Shown here: in pieces, positions 27,174 through 37,219 of the stretch
Position numbering within the stretch: position 1 is the stretch's first letter
Layout of the letters: each line of letters opens with the position of its first letter
Origin: Streptomyces hyderabadensis
GTDB taxonomy: Bacteria; Actinomycetota; Actinomycetes; Streptomycetales; Streptomycetaceae
Assembly (NCBI RefSeq): GCF_020404845.1
Contig: NZ_JAIOJZ010000017.1
Coordinates: 1-64,000, forward strand
Length of the DNA: 64,000 nucleotides
Reading direction: 5' to 3'
Made by a program: the position numbers and the translations under genes
Notes under the pieces: generated by a model
The model's input: the letters and a program-made list of their open reading frames with translations, nothing else
Databases searched by the model: none
What the model was told of the DNA's origin: nothing

Positions 27174-27829
27174 GTACGGCCGGTTCGGAACCGCACGCAC
27201 CGCCCGTCGCAGCGGCCGCTCCCGGCCGCTATGAACTCGTCCTGCCTCCTGGCTGGATCCGCATCCCCCTGCGTGAGGGCACGAAGGAAGCGCTGGAGAG
27301 GGTCCTCTTCTCGCACATGGGCCGGGTCCCGGAGGGAATCCCCCGTGACGACGCGATGCGCTTCCGGCTGGACATGCGGCGTCAGTTGGAGAAGCAGGCG
27401 CGTGCGGCCAGAAGGAACGGAGGCCTCGACCTCTACCTGCCGGTGCTCCCGCGCGGGGGAATCTTCCTCATGGCCTCGTTCATCGTCGCCGAGATGCCGA
27501 TCGGCCGAGACCACGCGGTTCCTCCACAGGCTGTGATCGAACAACTGGCCGCTGAGGAGGTCCCCGGTGGAACAGCGGGAAAGGTCGACGTGGCAGGGGC
27601 GCCCGCGCTCCGCCGGGCCTACAGATGTGCCCCCGACGAAGAGGGAGAGCAGGCCGCCCCGCCGACGCGGCGGGTCGACTATGTGATTCCCGTGCCGGAC
27701 GACCCCGCCCGCTGGATCAGCATCAACTTCTCCACGCCGGGTGACGGCGATGCCGGCAGTGAGTTCACCGACGTCCTGGTCGAGTTGTTCGACGCGGTGG
27801 TCGCCACGTTCAGATGGAGTTACGAGTGA
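27170..27829 (+). CDS. unknown protein, possible Mog1/PsbP-like fold
   Basis: 219 residues. It starts ELVLPPGWIRIPLREG after a short disordered N-terminus and ends with RWISINFSTPGDGD...LVELFDAVVATFRW. That ending resembles actinobacterial LpqN/Mog1-PsbP-like proteins (prWisinFsTp... FDaivatfrW). No signal peptide. GTG 27170 overlaps the preceding stop (GTGA) and its own stop overlaps the next start. It is a component of the T7SS-like cassette. By analogy with proteins coded beside WXG100 genes it may be a cytoplasmic accessory factor; this is a guess. Confidence 0.6.
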   Translation: MSTAGSEPHAPPVAAAAPGRYELVLPPGWIRIPLREGTKEALERVLFSHMGRVPEGIPRDDAMRFRLDMRRQLEKQARAARRNGGLDLYLPVLPRGGIFLMASFIVAEMPIGRDHAVPPQAVIEQLAAEEVPGGTAGKVDVAGAPALRRAYRCAPDEEGEQAAPPTRRVDYVIPVPDDPARWISINFSTPGDGDAGSEFTDVLVELFDAVVATFRWSYE

Positions 27830-28479
27830 GCTGGCTCAACGTCAAGCACGCCATGGATCTGTCCCCTTGGATCCGCATCCCGCTCATGTGGCCGGAACCG
27901 GGCCTTGAGGATGTCGACGAGGCCCAGACACCTGAGGCGTGGGCCCGCTACTTCGCCGAGGGGATCTGGGAGGACTTCGCGCCGGAGAAGCCGGCGCCCG
28001 GCGAAGTCGACCTGCTGACCAACATGCTCCTGATGTTCGCCGTCAGGGCGCCCGCGGCCTATCCGGGCTTCGAGGTCTTCCTCCATCTCCCGCACCCGAG
28101 GGAGATCCCGCTCCCGGCGTACGTCGACCTGGTGGAGATCGAGGAGGGTCAGCACAGGGAAACGGCACTGCGTGAGCTGACCCATGCCGACGCGAGCTAC
28201 ACCGTCGAGCGCCCCGTCGTGGAGGACTTCGACTCCCCGTACCTGGGGACCGGGCTGCGGGTACTGCGCTATTACCAGGACGAGGACAGCAACGAAGTGC
28301 ACGTCGGCCTCCGCTATGCCTGGCGCTACGAGAAGGGCACGGAAGCCGCCGACGTCCTGATCATCCTGGCCGATCCCGATGCCGGGCGGATCCTCCGCGC
28401 TCTCGACGACATCGACGCCTTCGCCCGCACCGTGCGGATCAGCCCGGACGAGGAAGCGGACGCCTTCAACGCTCCGTGA
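27826..28479 (+). CDS. unknown acidic protein, last gene of the T7SS-like cassette
   Basis: 217 residues, acidic, no family recognised. It opens MSWLNVKHAMDLSPWIRIPL, an SPWIRIPL echo of the GWIRIPL in the preceding gene, so the two are probably distant paralogues. Alternating strand-like segments (VHVGLRYAWRY, DVLIILAD) and a final helix (ILRALDDIDAFARTV) support a Mog1/PsbP-like or similar alpha/beta fold. GTG 27826 gives a 4-bp overlap with the previous stop and has GATGGAG 7 nt upstream, preferred over ATG 27814. Ends 13 bp from convergent galK. Confidence 0.55.
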   Translation: MSWLNVKHAMDLSPWIRIPLMWPEPGLEDVDEAQTPEAWARYFAEGIWEDFAPEKPAPGEVDLLTNMLLMFAVRAPAAYPGFEVFLHLPHPREIPLPAYVDLVEIEEGQHRETALRELTHADASYTVERPVVEDFDSPYLGTGLRVLRYYQDEDSNEVHVGLRYAWRYEKGTEAADVLIILADPDAGRILRALDDIDAFARTVRISPDEEADAFNAP

Positions 28480-28492
28480 CCCGCGCCGGGCG

Positions 28493-29656
<1,164 letters not shown>

Positions 29657-29694
29657 GCCCTGACCCCTCGCCCTTCCGGTGACTGCGGTAAGTA

Positions 29695-30657
29695 CTAGCC
29701 CGCGCGCCGCTGCGCGAACTCCCACGCGTCCGACACGATCCCCGCGAGGTCCGCGCGGGACGGGTTCCAGCCCAGTTTCTCCCGGGCGGTGTCCGCCGAC
29801 GCCACCAGGACCGCCGGGTCGCCGCCCCGGCGCGGGGCCACCACCTCGGGGATCGGGTGGCCGGTCACCCGGCGCACCGTCTCGACGACCTCGCGGACGG
29901 AGAAGCCGTTGCCGTTGCCCAGGTTGCAGATGAGGTGCTCGCCCGGGGCGGCGGCCGCCACGGCCAGCAGGTGGGCCTCGGCCAGGTCGGCGACGTGGAT
30001 GTAGTCGCGCACGCAGGTGCCGTCCGGCGTCGGGTAGTCGTCGCCGAAGACGGAGATGGCCTCCCGGCGGCCCTGCGCCACCTGGAGGACCAGCGGAATC
30101 AGATGCGACTCGGGGTCGTGGCGCTCGCCGTACTCCCCGTACGCGCCCGCGACGTTGAAGTACCGCAGCGACACCGCGCCGAGCCCGTGGGCCGCCGCCT
30201 CACCGGTGATCATGTGGTCGACGGCCAGCTTCGAGGCACCGTAGGGGTTCGTGGGCTTCGTCGGCGCGGTCTCGACGATCGGGACCTGCTCCGGCTCGCC
30301 GTAGGTGGCGGCCGTGGAGGAGAAGACGAGCCGCCGCACGCCCGCGCCCCGCATGGCCTCCAGCAGGGCCATGGTGCCGCCGACGTTGTTGTCCCAGTAC
30401 TTCTCGGGCTTCACGACGGACTCGCCGACCTGGGAGAAGGCGGCGAAGTGCAGCACGCCGTCGAACGAGGCGTCCAGCCACTTCGCGGCGTCCCGGATGT
30501 CTCCCTCGACGAACGAGGCACCCGACGGCACCCCCTCACGGAAGCCGGTCGACAGGTTGTCGAGCACGACGACCTCGTGCCCCGCCTCCAGCAGATGCTG
30601 GGCGACGACGCTGCCGACGTATCCCGCACCACCCGTCACCAGGTACTTCCCGCTCAT
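29695..30657 (-). CDS. galE: UDP-glucose 4-epimerase
   Basis: 320 residues. It interconverts UDP-glucose and UDP-galactose. Extended SDR: NAD loop [14 protein letters not shown] at the start, [13 protein letters not shown], and the catalytic Tyr-x3-Lys in [13 protein letters not shown]. The start codon overlaps the galT stop (ATGA). In S. lividans galE and galK also have their own constitutive promoter galP2 ahead of galE (known from the literature); I could not identify that promoter here. Confidence 0.95.
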   Translation of the reverse strand: MSGKYLVTGGAGYVGSVVAQHLLEAGHEVVVLDNLSTGFREGVPSGASFVEGDIRDAAKWLDASFDGVLHFAAFSQVGESVVKPEKYWDNNVGGTMALLEAMRGAGVRRLVFSSTAATYGEPEQVPIVETAPTKPTNPYGASKLAVDHMITGEAAAHGLGAVSLRYFNVAGAYGEYGERHDPESHLIPLVLQVAQGRREAISVFGDDYPTPDGTCVRDYIHVADLAEAHLLAVAAAAPGEHLICNLGNGNGFSVREVVETVRRVTGHPIPEVVAPRRGGDPAVLVASADTAREKLGWNPSRADLAGIVSDAWEFAQRRAG

Positions 30658-31715
30658 GAACTCGCTACCTCTCGCAGTCGCTCGGCCGCGCGCTCCGGGG
30701 GCACGTCGTTGATGAACACGTCCATGCCGGACTCGGAGCCCGCGAGGAACTTCAGCTTGCCGGACGTACGGCGAATGGTGAAAAGCTCCAGGTGCAGCGC
30801 GAAGTCGTCCCGCGTCACGCCCTCGAACTCCTCCAGGTGCCCGAACGGCGCCTGGTGCCAGGCCGCGATGTACGGCGTCGGCGGCTCACCCTCGCCGAAG
30901 ATCCGGTCGAAGCGCCTCAACAGTTCCAGATAGACCTGGGGGAATTCTGTGCGCGCCGCCTCGTCGAGACCGAGCAGGTCGGGCACCCGCCGCTTCGGAT
31001 ACAGATGCACCTCGTACGGCCAGTGCGCCGCGTACGGCACGAAGGCCACCCACTGTTCACTCTCCAGGACGACCCGCTCCCCGGCCAGCTCCTCCTCCAG
31101 CACGGCGTCGAACAGGTTCTCCCCGCCCGTCGCGTCCTTGTGGGCGGCGAGTGAACGGAGCATCAGCGCGGTGCGCGGGGTGGTGAACGGGTAGGCGTAG
31201 ATCTGCCCGTGCGGGTGACCCAGCGTCACCCCGATCTCGGCGCCCCGGTTCTCGAAGCAGAACACCTGTTCAACGGAGGGCAGATGGGACAGCTCGGAGG
31301 TGCGGTCCGTCCAGGCGTCGAGCACGAGCCGGGCCTGCTCCTCGCTCAGGTCGGCGAAGGAGGCGTCGTGGTCGGAGGTGAAGCAGACGACCTCGCAGCG
31401 CCCGGAGTCGCCGGCCAGCGAGGGAAAACGATTCTCGAAGACCACCACGTCGTAGGCCGAGTCCGGGATCTCGCTCAGCCGCTCCCCGTCCGACGGGCAC
31501 AGCGGGCACTGGTCGGCCGGCGGGTGGTAGGTGCGGCCCTGCCGGTGCGAGGCGATGGCGACCGAGTCGCCGCGCAGCGGATCGCGACGCACCTCGGACG
31601 TGGTGACGGTCCGCTCCAGCGGGCGGCGGTCCACGGCGTCGCGCACGGTGTCGTCGCGCAGGTCGTAGTAGACCAGCTCACGGCCGTCGGCCAGCCGGGT
31701 CGAGGTCTTCTTCAC
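30654..31715 (-). CDS. galT: galactose-1-phosphate uridylyltransferase
   Basis: 353 residues. It exchanges UMP between UDP-glucose and galactose-1-phosphate. Zinc-site cysteines QCPLCPSD lie near the N-terminal third and the active-site loop [10 protein letters not shown] in the middle (catalytic His between the two of HPHGQ). GTG 31715 has AGGAG 7 nt upstream and gives the family N-terminus ([18 protein letters not shown]). First gene of the gal operon, transcribed away from the SGLT-type symporter. Confidence 0.95.
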   Translation of the reverse strand: MKKTSTRLADGRELVYYDLRDDTVRDAVDRRPLERTVTTSEVRRDPLRGDSVAIASHRQGRTYHPPADQCPLCPSDGERLSEIPDSAYDVVVFENRFPSLAGDSGRCEVVCFTSDHDASFADLSEEQARLVLDAWTDRTSELSHLPSVEQVFCFENRGAEIGVTLGHPHGQIYAYPFTTPRTALMLRSLAAHKDATGGENLFDAVLEEELAGERVVLESEQWVAFVPYAAHWPYEVHLYPKRRVPDLLGLDEAARTEFPQVYLELLRRFDRIFGEGEPPTPYIAAWHQAPFGHLEEFEGVTRDDFALHLELFTIRRTSGKLKFLAGSESGMDVFINDVPPERAAERLREVASS

Positions 31716-31773
31716 TGCCGCACTCCTCTGCACCCACCCATGACAGTCACCAGGACACCCGTCAATCATCCAA

Positions 31774-31865
31774 CACAATCAAACATAACACATCACAACC
31801 GACCATCCACCGCGCCACATCACAATCAAACAAAGTTCATCACCAGAAGTGTTCAATTACTGAAC
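31774..31865. promoter_or_regulatory. repeated candidate operators between galT and the symporter
   Basis: The 12-mer CACAATCAAACA occurs exactly at 31774-31785 and 31821-31832 (read as TGTTTGATTGTG toward galT). A perfect inverted repeat GTTCA-ATTAC-TGAAC lies at 31851-31865, 52 bp before the symporter ATG. The region is A-rich against the genome background. A DeoR- or LacI-type sugar repressor is the likely kind of binder; none is coded nearby. Corresponds by position to the galP1 region of S. lividans. Confidence 0.6.
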
Positions 31866-31917
31866 GCGGAGGCGTAGGTTCCGCTCCGGATCAGTTCGCG
31901 AACGAAGCGAGTGCTTA

Positions 31918-33606
31918 ATGCAAACCCCCACAAGCCCCACATACCTAGCCGCAGAGCTTCGACTCCCCACCAACTGGCTGGACTACACGATCCTCGGGAT
32001 CTACTTCCTGGTCGTCCTGGGCATCGGCTTCGCCGCCCGCCGTTCGGTCAAGACCAGCCTGGACTTCTTCCTCTCCGGCCGTTCGCTGCCCGCCTGGGTC
32101 ACCGGCCTCGCCTTCGTCGCGGCCAACCTGGGTGCCACCGAAATCCTCGGCATGGCCGCCAACAGCGCCCAGTACGGCGTCTACACGACCCACTGGTACT
32201 GGATCGGCGCGATCCCGGCGATGGTCTTCCTCGGCCTGGTGATGATGCCGTTCTACTACGGCTCGAAGGTCCGCTCGGTCCCGGAGTTCCTGCTCCTGCG
32301 CTTCGACAAGGCCGCCCACCTCCTCAGCTCGGCCCTGTTCGCCGTGGCGGCCATCCTGATCGCCGGTGTGAACCTCTACGCCCTCGCGATCGTCGTCGAG
32401 GCGCTGCTCGGCTGGCCGGAGTGGGTGGCCATCGTGGTGGCCGGCTTCTTCGTCCTGGCGTACATCACCCTGGGCGGCCTGTCCTCGGCCATCTACAACG
32501 AGGTCCTCCAGTTCTTCGTGATCCTGGCCGGCCTCATCCCGATCACCGTCCTGGGCCTGAAGAAGGTCGGCGGCTGGGACGGCCTGTCCGACTCCCTCTC
32601 CAAGTCCCACGGCTCCGACTTCATGACGGCGTGGGGCGGCACGGGCATCGGCAGCGAGAACCCGCTGGGCGCCAACTGGCTGACCATCGTCCTGGGCCTC
32701 GGCTTCGTCCTCTCCTTCGGCTACTGGACGACCAACTTCGCCGAGGTCCAGCGCGCCCTGTCGGCCAAGAACCTCTCCGCGGCCCAGCGCACCCCGCTGA
32801 TCGCCGCGTTCCCCAAGATCTTCATCGTCTTCGTCGTCATGATCCCGGGCCTGGTCGCCGCGGTCCTGGTCCCGAAGATCGGCACCCCCGGCTCGGACCT
32901 CCAGTACAACGACGCGATCCCGTACCTGATGCAGCAACTGCTGCCCAACGGCGTCCTCGGCATCGCGGTGACCGGTCTGCTCGCCGCCTTCATGGCCGGC
33001 ATGGCGGCCAACATCTCCTCCTTCAACACCGTCTTCACCACCGACATCTGGCAGAAGTACGTGGTGAAGGACCGCGAGGACGGCTACTACGTCCGCTTCG
33101 GCCGCCTGATCACGGTGATCGGCGTCCTGGCCTCCATCGGCACGGCGTTCCTGGCCTCGTCCTTCTCCAACATCATGAGCTACCTCCAGACGCTCTTCTC
33201 CTTCTTCAACGTGCCGATGTTCGTGGTCTTCATCATCGGCATGTTCTGGAAGCGGGCGTCCATGAAGTCCGGCTTCTGGGGCCTGATCGCGGGCACCACC
33301 GCCGCGATGGTGAACTACTTCGTGATCTACAAGCAGGGCATCATCGACATCCCCTCCGACCAGGGCGCCAACTTCGTCTCCGCGATCGCGGGCTTCGTCG
33401 CCGGTGCGGTGGTCATGGTCGCCGTGTCCCTGTTCACGAAGCCGAAGCCGGTCACCGAGCTGCAGGGCCTGGTCTACGGCACCACCTCCCCCGGCATGGC
33501 GGAAGCACCGGCCAAGGGCGACGACGCGTGGTACCGCAAGCCGGCGCTGCTGGGCTGGGGGGCGGTCGTCCTGGCCGCCGCCTGCTACATCCCGTTCTCG
33601 TTCTGA
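31918..33606 (+). CDS. SGLT-type sodium/sugar symporter
   Basis: 562 residues with about 14 membrane helices. Family features include WLDYTILGIYFLVVLGIGF, the SGRSLPAWVTGLAF segment after helix 1, and FAEVQRALSAKN, the R-A/S-x-K stretch of SGLT-like members. A final helix stands alone after a charged linker. Na+-coupled uptake of a sugar is the family role. Divergence from galT-galE-galK over shared repeats points to galactose as substrate, an inference. ATG 31918 has no strong ribosome site. Followed 22 bp later by a small membrane protein. Confidence 0.88.
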   Translation: MQTPTSPTYLAAELRLPTNWLDYTILGIYFLVVLGIGFAARRSVKTSLDFFLSGRSLPAWVTGLAFVAANLGATEILGMAANSAQYGVYTTHWYWIGAIPAMVFLGLVMMPFYYGSKVRSVPEFLLLRFDKAAHLLSSALFAVAAILIAGVNLYALAIVVEALLGWPEWVAIVVAGFFVLAYITLGGLSSAIYNEVLQFFVILAGLIPITVLGLKKVGGWDGLSDSLSKSHGSDFMTAWGGTGIGSENPLGANWLTIVLGLGFVLSFGYWTTNFAEVQRALSAKNLSAAQRTPLIAAFPKIFIVFVVMIPGLVAAVLVPKIGTPGSDLQYNDAIPYLMQQLLPNGVLGIAVTGLLAAFMAGMAANISSFNTVFTTDIWQKYVVKDREDGYYVRFGRLITVIGVLASIGTAFLASSFSNIMSYLQTLFSFFNVPMFVVFIIGMFWKRASMKSGFWGLIAGTTAAMVNYFVIYKQGIIDIPSDQGANFVSAIAGFVAGAVVMVAVSLFTKPKPVTELQGLVYGTTSPGMAEAPAKGDDAWYRKPALLGWGAVVLAAACYIPFSF

Positions 33607-33627
33607 TCGCGGGAGGATTGAGAGAGC

Positions 33628-33936
33628 ATGTCTGATTCCTACTCCGACAAGAACGTCCAGGACGAGGTCTCCGAGCTGGAGACCAAGTCCGTCACCGCCG
33701 CGCGGCTGTTCGACATCCGGCGGATCATCGGCGGGCTGTTCGTCATCTACGGCGTCATCGTGACGATCGCGGGCTTCGTGGCGTCCGACGACGACATCGA
33801 CAAGGCGCAGGGGGTGAACATCAACCTCTGGACCGGGATCGGGATGCTGGTCCTGGGGCTCTTCTTCCTGGTCTGGCTGAAGCTGCGGCCTACGGCGCCG
33901 CCGACACCTCCGGTGGAGGGGACCGGGAAGGAGTGA
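33628..33936 (+). CDS. small two-helix membrane protein, symporter-associated
   Basis: 102 residues. A charged N-terminus and the RLFDIRRIIGGLFVIYGVIVTIAGF helix come first. A short acidic outside loop (ASDDDIDKAQGVNINLW) leads to a second helix (GIGMLVLGLFFLVWL) and a Pro-rich tail. It starts 22 bp after the SGLT-type symporter with GGGAGGATTGAGAG upstream, so is co-transcribed. Such proteins accompany solute symporters in Streptomyces; accessory function unproven. Confidence 0.75.
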   Translation: MSDSYSDKNVQDEVSELETKSVTAARLFDIRRIIGGLFVIYGVIVTIAGFVASDDDIDKAQGVNINLWTGIGMLVLGLFFLVWLKLRPTAPPTPPVEGTGKE

Positions 33937-34303
33937 CGGTGTCCTTGTGACGCCGCCCAGTGCACCGGGGTTTTGACCGGCACCCGGCGTTCGGGTGGGC
34001 GCGGGGGTGGGGAGCGCGGCCCGGCGTTACGGGGTGCCGCTGCGCCCACCCGTGCCGCCCCAGCGGCACGACTGCCCGCAGCTAAGGCGACGCGGCGGGA
34101 AAGCCGCGTACGGCGGGAAGGGGACGTGTCGGGGGGTGTTCGCCCGCAGCGGTTGGCGCGTCAACGCCGGGAACCTCTAGGCCAACCGATTCCGCGCCGT
34201 TCCGAGGACGAACACCCCCCGGCGCGGCCCCGACCCACCCACCGAACCCAAGGCGCTACCCGCACCCCCACCGGAGCCGCACAGGCCGCCGCAGGCACCC
34301 CGC
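33937..34303. other. 367-bp intergenic region with a dispersed repeat
   Basis: No gene I can support. The first half carries the structured repeat (33992-34081). The rest, up to the 3' end of the LuxR-type gene, is GC-rich and codes for nothing recognisable. Confidence 0.5.
33992..34081. repeat. dispersed structured repeat, copy 2
   Basis: It matches copy 1 (14918-15009) over its whole length, with small differences between the stems. The outer stem GGGTGGGCGC pairs with GCGCCCACCC at 34042-34051. It is followed by the same perfect hairpin GTGCCGC-CCCA-GCGGCAC and ACTGCCCGCAG. It lies just after the symporter/small membrane protein operon, as copy 1 lies at the end of ppc. Confidence 0.8.
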
Positions 34304-34978
34304 TCAGCCGCCGGAGGCCCCCGCCCGGTCCAGCAACCCCGTCCGCGCCGCCAGCGCCGCGGCCTCCAGCCGCGACCCCACGCCCAGCTTCATCAGCACC
34401 CGCTGGACATGCGTACGGGCCGTGGACGGAGCGATCCCCATCCCCGCCGCGATCAGCCGCGTGTCCTCGCCGTCCGCGACCCGCACCAGCACCTCCACCT
34501 CCCGCGGCGTGAGCAGCTGCAGCAGCCGATGCCCCTCGTCGTCGGGCTGCGCCGCCGGGTTCAGCAGCTCACCGAAGGCCCCCTGCAACAACGCCGGCGC
34601 CACCGCCGCCTCGCCGGCCCGCGCCTTCATGATCGCCCGCTCGACGCCCTCTATGCGCTCGTCGTGCCGTACGTACCCCGACGCCCCCGCCGCGAACGCC
34701 GCCGCGATACCGCGAGGGCTCGGCACCGGCCCCAGCACCAGCACCGCCACCTGCGGACGCTCCCGCTTGATCCGCACCACCGGGTCGAAGATCCCCGGCT
34801 CGGCCGGTGTCGCCGTCCCCAGCAGGCACACCTCCGGCGCCCGGCTGATCACCAGCTCCGCCGCCCCCGCGGCCGGCGCCGCCGCCGCCAGCACCCGATG
34901 TCCCCGCAGCTTCAGCGCCGAGGCCAGCGCCTCGGCGAGCAATCGGTGATCGTCGACCACCATGAGCCGTACTCCCAT
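34304..34978 (-). CDS. LuxR-type regulator with a degenerate receiver domain
   Basis: 224 residues. The C-terminal HTH is intact (LTPREVEVLVRVADGEDTRLIAAGM, then TARTHVQRVLMKLGV). The receiver keeps the acidic pair (MVVDDHRLL), but the phospho-acceptor position reads CLLGTATPAEPG, with Gly where Asp is expected. The usual Lys at the end of strand 5 is Arg (GYVRHDE). So it cannot be phosphorylated in the normal way and is likely an atypical, ligand- or partner-controlled regulator. ATG 34978 follows GGGGGTTGCTCC. No kinase nearby. Confidence 0.85.
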   Translation of the reverse strand: MGVRLMVVDDHRLLAEALASALKLRGHRVLAAAAPAAGAAELVISRAPEVCLLGTATPAEPGIFDPVVRIKRERPQVAVLVLGPVPSPRGIAAAFAAGASGYVRHDERIEGVERAIMKARAGEAAVAPALLQGAFGELLNPAAQPDDEGHRLLQLLTPREVEVLVRVADGEDTRLIAAGMGIAPSTARTHVQRVLMKLGVGSRLEAAALAARTGLLDRAGASGG

Positions 34979-35144
34979 GGAGCAACCCCCCAGTCACCCG
35001 GTCCCCGGCACCCATGCCCCCGGCATGCCCCGGCATGCTCCCGGAAGCTACACGCTACCCAGCCCTCGCGCTGCCCCTACCCGCGAGAACCGCCCCGGAG
35101 CACCGAATTCCCCCCGACCCCGCGCCCCCGCGCCCCCCAAGCGC

Positions 35145-35177
35145 CCGGCCCCGCCCCTGGAACAGGGACGGGGCCGG
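35145..35177 (-). terminator. hairpin after the first beta-propeller gene
   Basis: CCGGCCCCG-C-CCCTG and CAGGG-A-CGGGGCCGG pair (14 bp with one internal mismatch) around the loop GAA. It lies 35 bp past the stop at 35212 on the minus strand. Confidence 0.75.
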
Positions 35178-35211
35178 TACGGTCACCCGGTCGAAGGTCA
35201 CGGCGACGGCG

Positions 35212-37137
35212 TCAGCCGCTGGTGCCGAACCCGATCGCGAGGTACTCCTTCTCGTCCGCACTGGTCGGCTCACTGGCGAACACCTGCGACATGTACAGGT
35301 GCCCCTGCGAGTAGAGCAGCTCGGAGTAGTCCGGCGACATGCTCGACTCCACGTCCCGCACCGCCTCCGTCGCCGGGTTCTCCAGCAGCACCGTCTGCTT
35401 GAACGTCGCGCCGTCGATGCTCACGACCTGCCCGCCCTTGTCGTACGGCGGGCGCTTGTAGGCGATCACGTTGCCGCCGTCCATGCGCAGCGGCGTGATC
35501 GTGTAGTCGTTGCCGGAGTCCGCGCGCTGGCCGGTCTGCTTGCCGGTGGTCAGGTCGAAGGCGACGACCTCGTTGGCCCGGCTGTACGACTCGCCGCTGC
35601 CCTCGTGCTCCTCGGTGGCGATGTAGAGCTTGCCGTTGCCCGCCGCGAGGCCGTTGCAGGCCTCGGTCTTGCTGATGCTGTCGCAGCGGGCCGCGAACTG
35701 GTCGCCGGGCGCCGAGATCCGGGTGAGCAGCTTGCCGGTCTTGTTGTCGATGGAGAAGAAGTCCGAGATGCCGCTGCCGTCACCGGCGGAGTCGCCCACG
35801 TCGGCGGCCACGACCAGCGGGTCCGTCGAGACGACGCCCGCGTACTCGATGCCCTTGGCCATCTTGTACTCGGAGATCACCTTCCCGCTCTTCGGGTCGA
35901 TGGTCTGGATGTTCAGCTGCCGGGCGTCGTACGAGCCGCACTTGCGCACCGCGACCAGCTTGGCACCGCCGCCGTAGCCCGCGTCGTAGCAGGTGTCGGT
36001 GGTCTTCGGGGACCAGAGGATGTCGCCCTTGGCGATGTCGAAGGCGACACCGCCGTCGGTGCTGCCGGCGGCGACGGTGTCACCGCTGATCGTGACGTTG
36101 TCGAAGGAGATCGGACCGTCACCGGCGGACTTCGTCCACACCTTCTTCCCGGCGTCCAGGTCGAGGACCGCGACCTTGGTGCAGCCGTGCGAGGGCTCGG
36201 CCTTGGTCGGCATGGCGGGCTGGTGGATGATCACCGTCTTGTTGTCGTCGGTGACGTGCCGGGTGACGGCGCACACGGGGCCGTCCAGCTTGATCGTCCA
36301 CTTCTTGGTGCCCTTGTCGGGGTCGTATCCGTTGACCTCGGCGATGCCGCTCTTGGCGTACACCTTGTCGGTGAGCCACGAGCCGGAGACGACGACGCTG
36401 TCGTCCTCCTTGCTCACCGCGGGCATGGGGACCTGGAAGAGGACCTTGGCGGCCGGGTCGGAGGGCGCCTTCTCCTTGGCGCCGGAGGTCTTGCCGCCGT
36501 CGCCGCCCTTCTGGTCCGTACCGCCGTCGCCGCCCGTGCCGCCGCTGGAGCTGGCGGTGTCGTCCTTGCCCCCGTCGTCGGAGGATCCGGCGTACCAGAC
36601 CCCGCCGCCGATGATCAGCGCGATCGCGACGACGGCGGCCACGATGATCGCGACCTGCGCGTTGATCTTCCGGCCGCCGCCCGGCCCACCGGCCTGCGGC
36701 TGCATGGGCATGGTGGTCGGCTGCGGGTAGCCGTAACCGGGCTGGCCGGGCTGACCGGGATAGCCGGGCTGACCCGGCTGACCGTAGGCCGGCGTCGGCT
36801 GCCCGTACGCTCCGGGCTGCCCGGGCTGCCCGGGCTGCTGACCGGGATAGCCGTACCCCGGCTGCGGCTGGGGCTGCGACGGCGGCTGCGGATACCCGTA
36901 CCCCGGCTGCTGCGGCGGCGGACCCGCCGGCGGCGTGGGCGGGGCCGCGGGCGCCTGCGGCGGGGTCTGCGGGGCGGACCCCGGGGCCTGCGGGTAGCCG
37001 TAGCCCGGCTCGGGCGCCTTGCCGAGGTCCGGCCCCGAGGGCGGTGCGGGCGGCTGCTGCGGCGGCTGGTTCTGCGGCGGGCCGAAACCGCCCCCCTGCG
37101 GGGGCTGGTTGGGCGGCGGGGGCGGCGGCTGGGTCAT
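35212..37137 (-). CDS. membrane-anchored PQQ-like beta-propeller protein, copy A
   Basis: 641 residues. The N-terminal 155 are Pro/Gly/Gln with repeated [10 protein letters not shown] motifs and should be cytoplasmic. One membrane helix follows ([23 protein letters not shown]). After a Ser/Gly/Asp linker about 400 extracytoplasmic residues show blade-type motifs of PQQ-like/WD propellers ([27 protein letters not shown]). Possible roles are a sensor, scaffold or binding protein at the cell surface; no enzyme residues are seen. It lies 82 bp downstream of a close paralogue, so tandem duplication. ATG 37137 follows GAGGTGCTCACGTC. Confidence 0.8.
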   Translation of the reverse strand: MTQPPPPPPNQPPQGGGFGPPQNQPPQQPPAPPSGPDLGKAPEPGYGYPQAPGSAPQTPPQAPAAPPTPPAGPPPQQPGYGYPQPPSQPQPQPGYGYPGQQPGQPGQPGAYGQPTPAYGQPGQPGYPGQPGQPGYGYPQPTTMPMQPQAGGPGGGRKINAQVAIIVAAVVAIALIIGGGVWYAGSSDDGGKDDTASSSGGTGGDGGTDQKGGDGGKTSGAKEKAPSDPAAKVLFQVPMPAVSKEDDSVVVSGSWLTDKVYAKSGIAEVNGYDPDKGTKKWTIKLDGPVCAVTRHVTDDNKTVIIHQPAMPTKAEPSHGCTKVAVLDLDAGKKVWTKSAGDGPISFDNVTISGDTVAAGSTDGGVAFDIAKGDILWSPKTTDTCYDAGYGGGAKLVAVRKCGSYDARQLNIQTIDPKSGKVISEYKMAKGIEYAGVVSTDPLVVAADVGDSAGDGSGISDFFSIDNKTGKLLTRISAPGDQFAARCDSISKTEACNGLAAGNGKLYIATEEHEGSGESYSRANEVVAFDLTTGKQTGQRADSGNDYTITPLRMDGGNVIAYKRPPYDKGGQVVSIDGATFKQTVLLENPATEAVRDVESSMSPDYSELLYSQGHLYMSQVFASEPTSADEKEYLAIGFGTSG

Positions 37138-37219
37138 GACGTGAGCACCTCGGAGAGCGGAGACGACGGGGACGGAACGGGCCGCGGGAACGCGGCCCCG
37201 GGAACGGCAGGGGAAGAGG

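Noticed and set aside
36720-36920. Dense DNA repeat in the propeller gene that could be a satellite
   Set aside because: It follows the codons of the [10 protein letters not shown] peptide repeats and stays in frame, so is coding low complexity.
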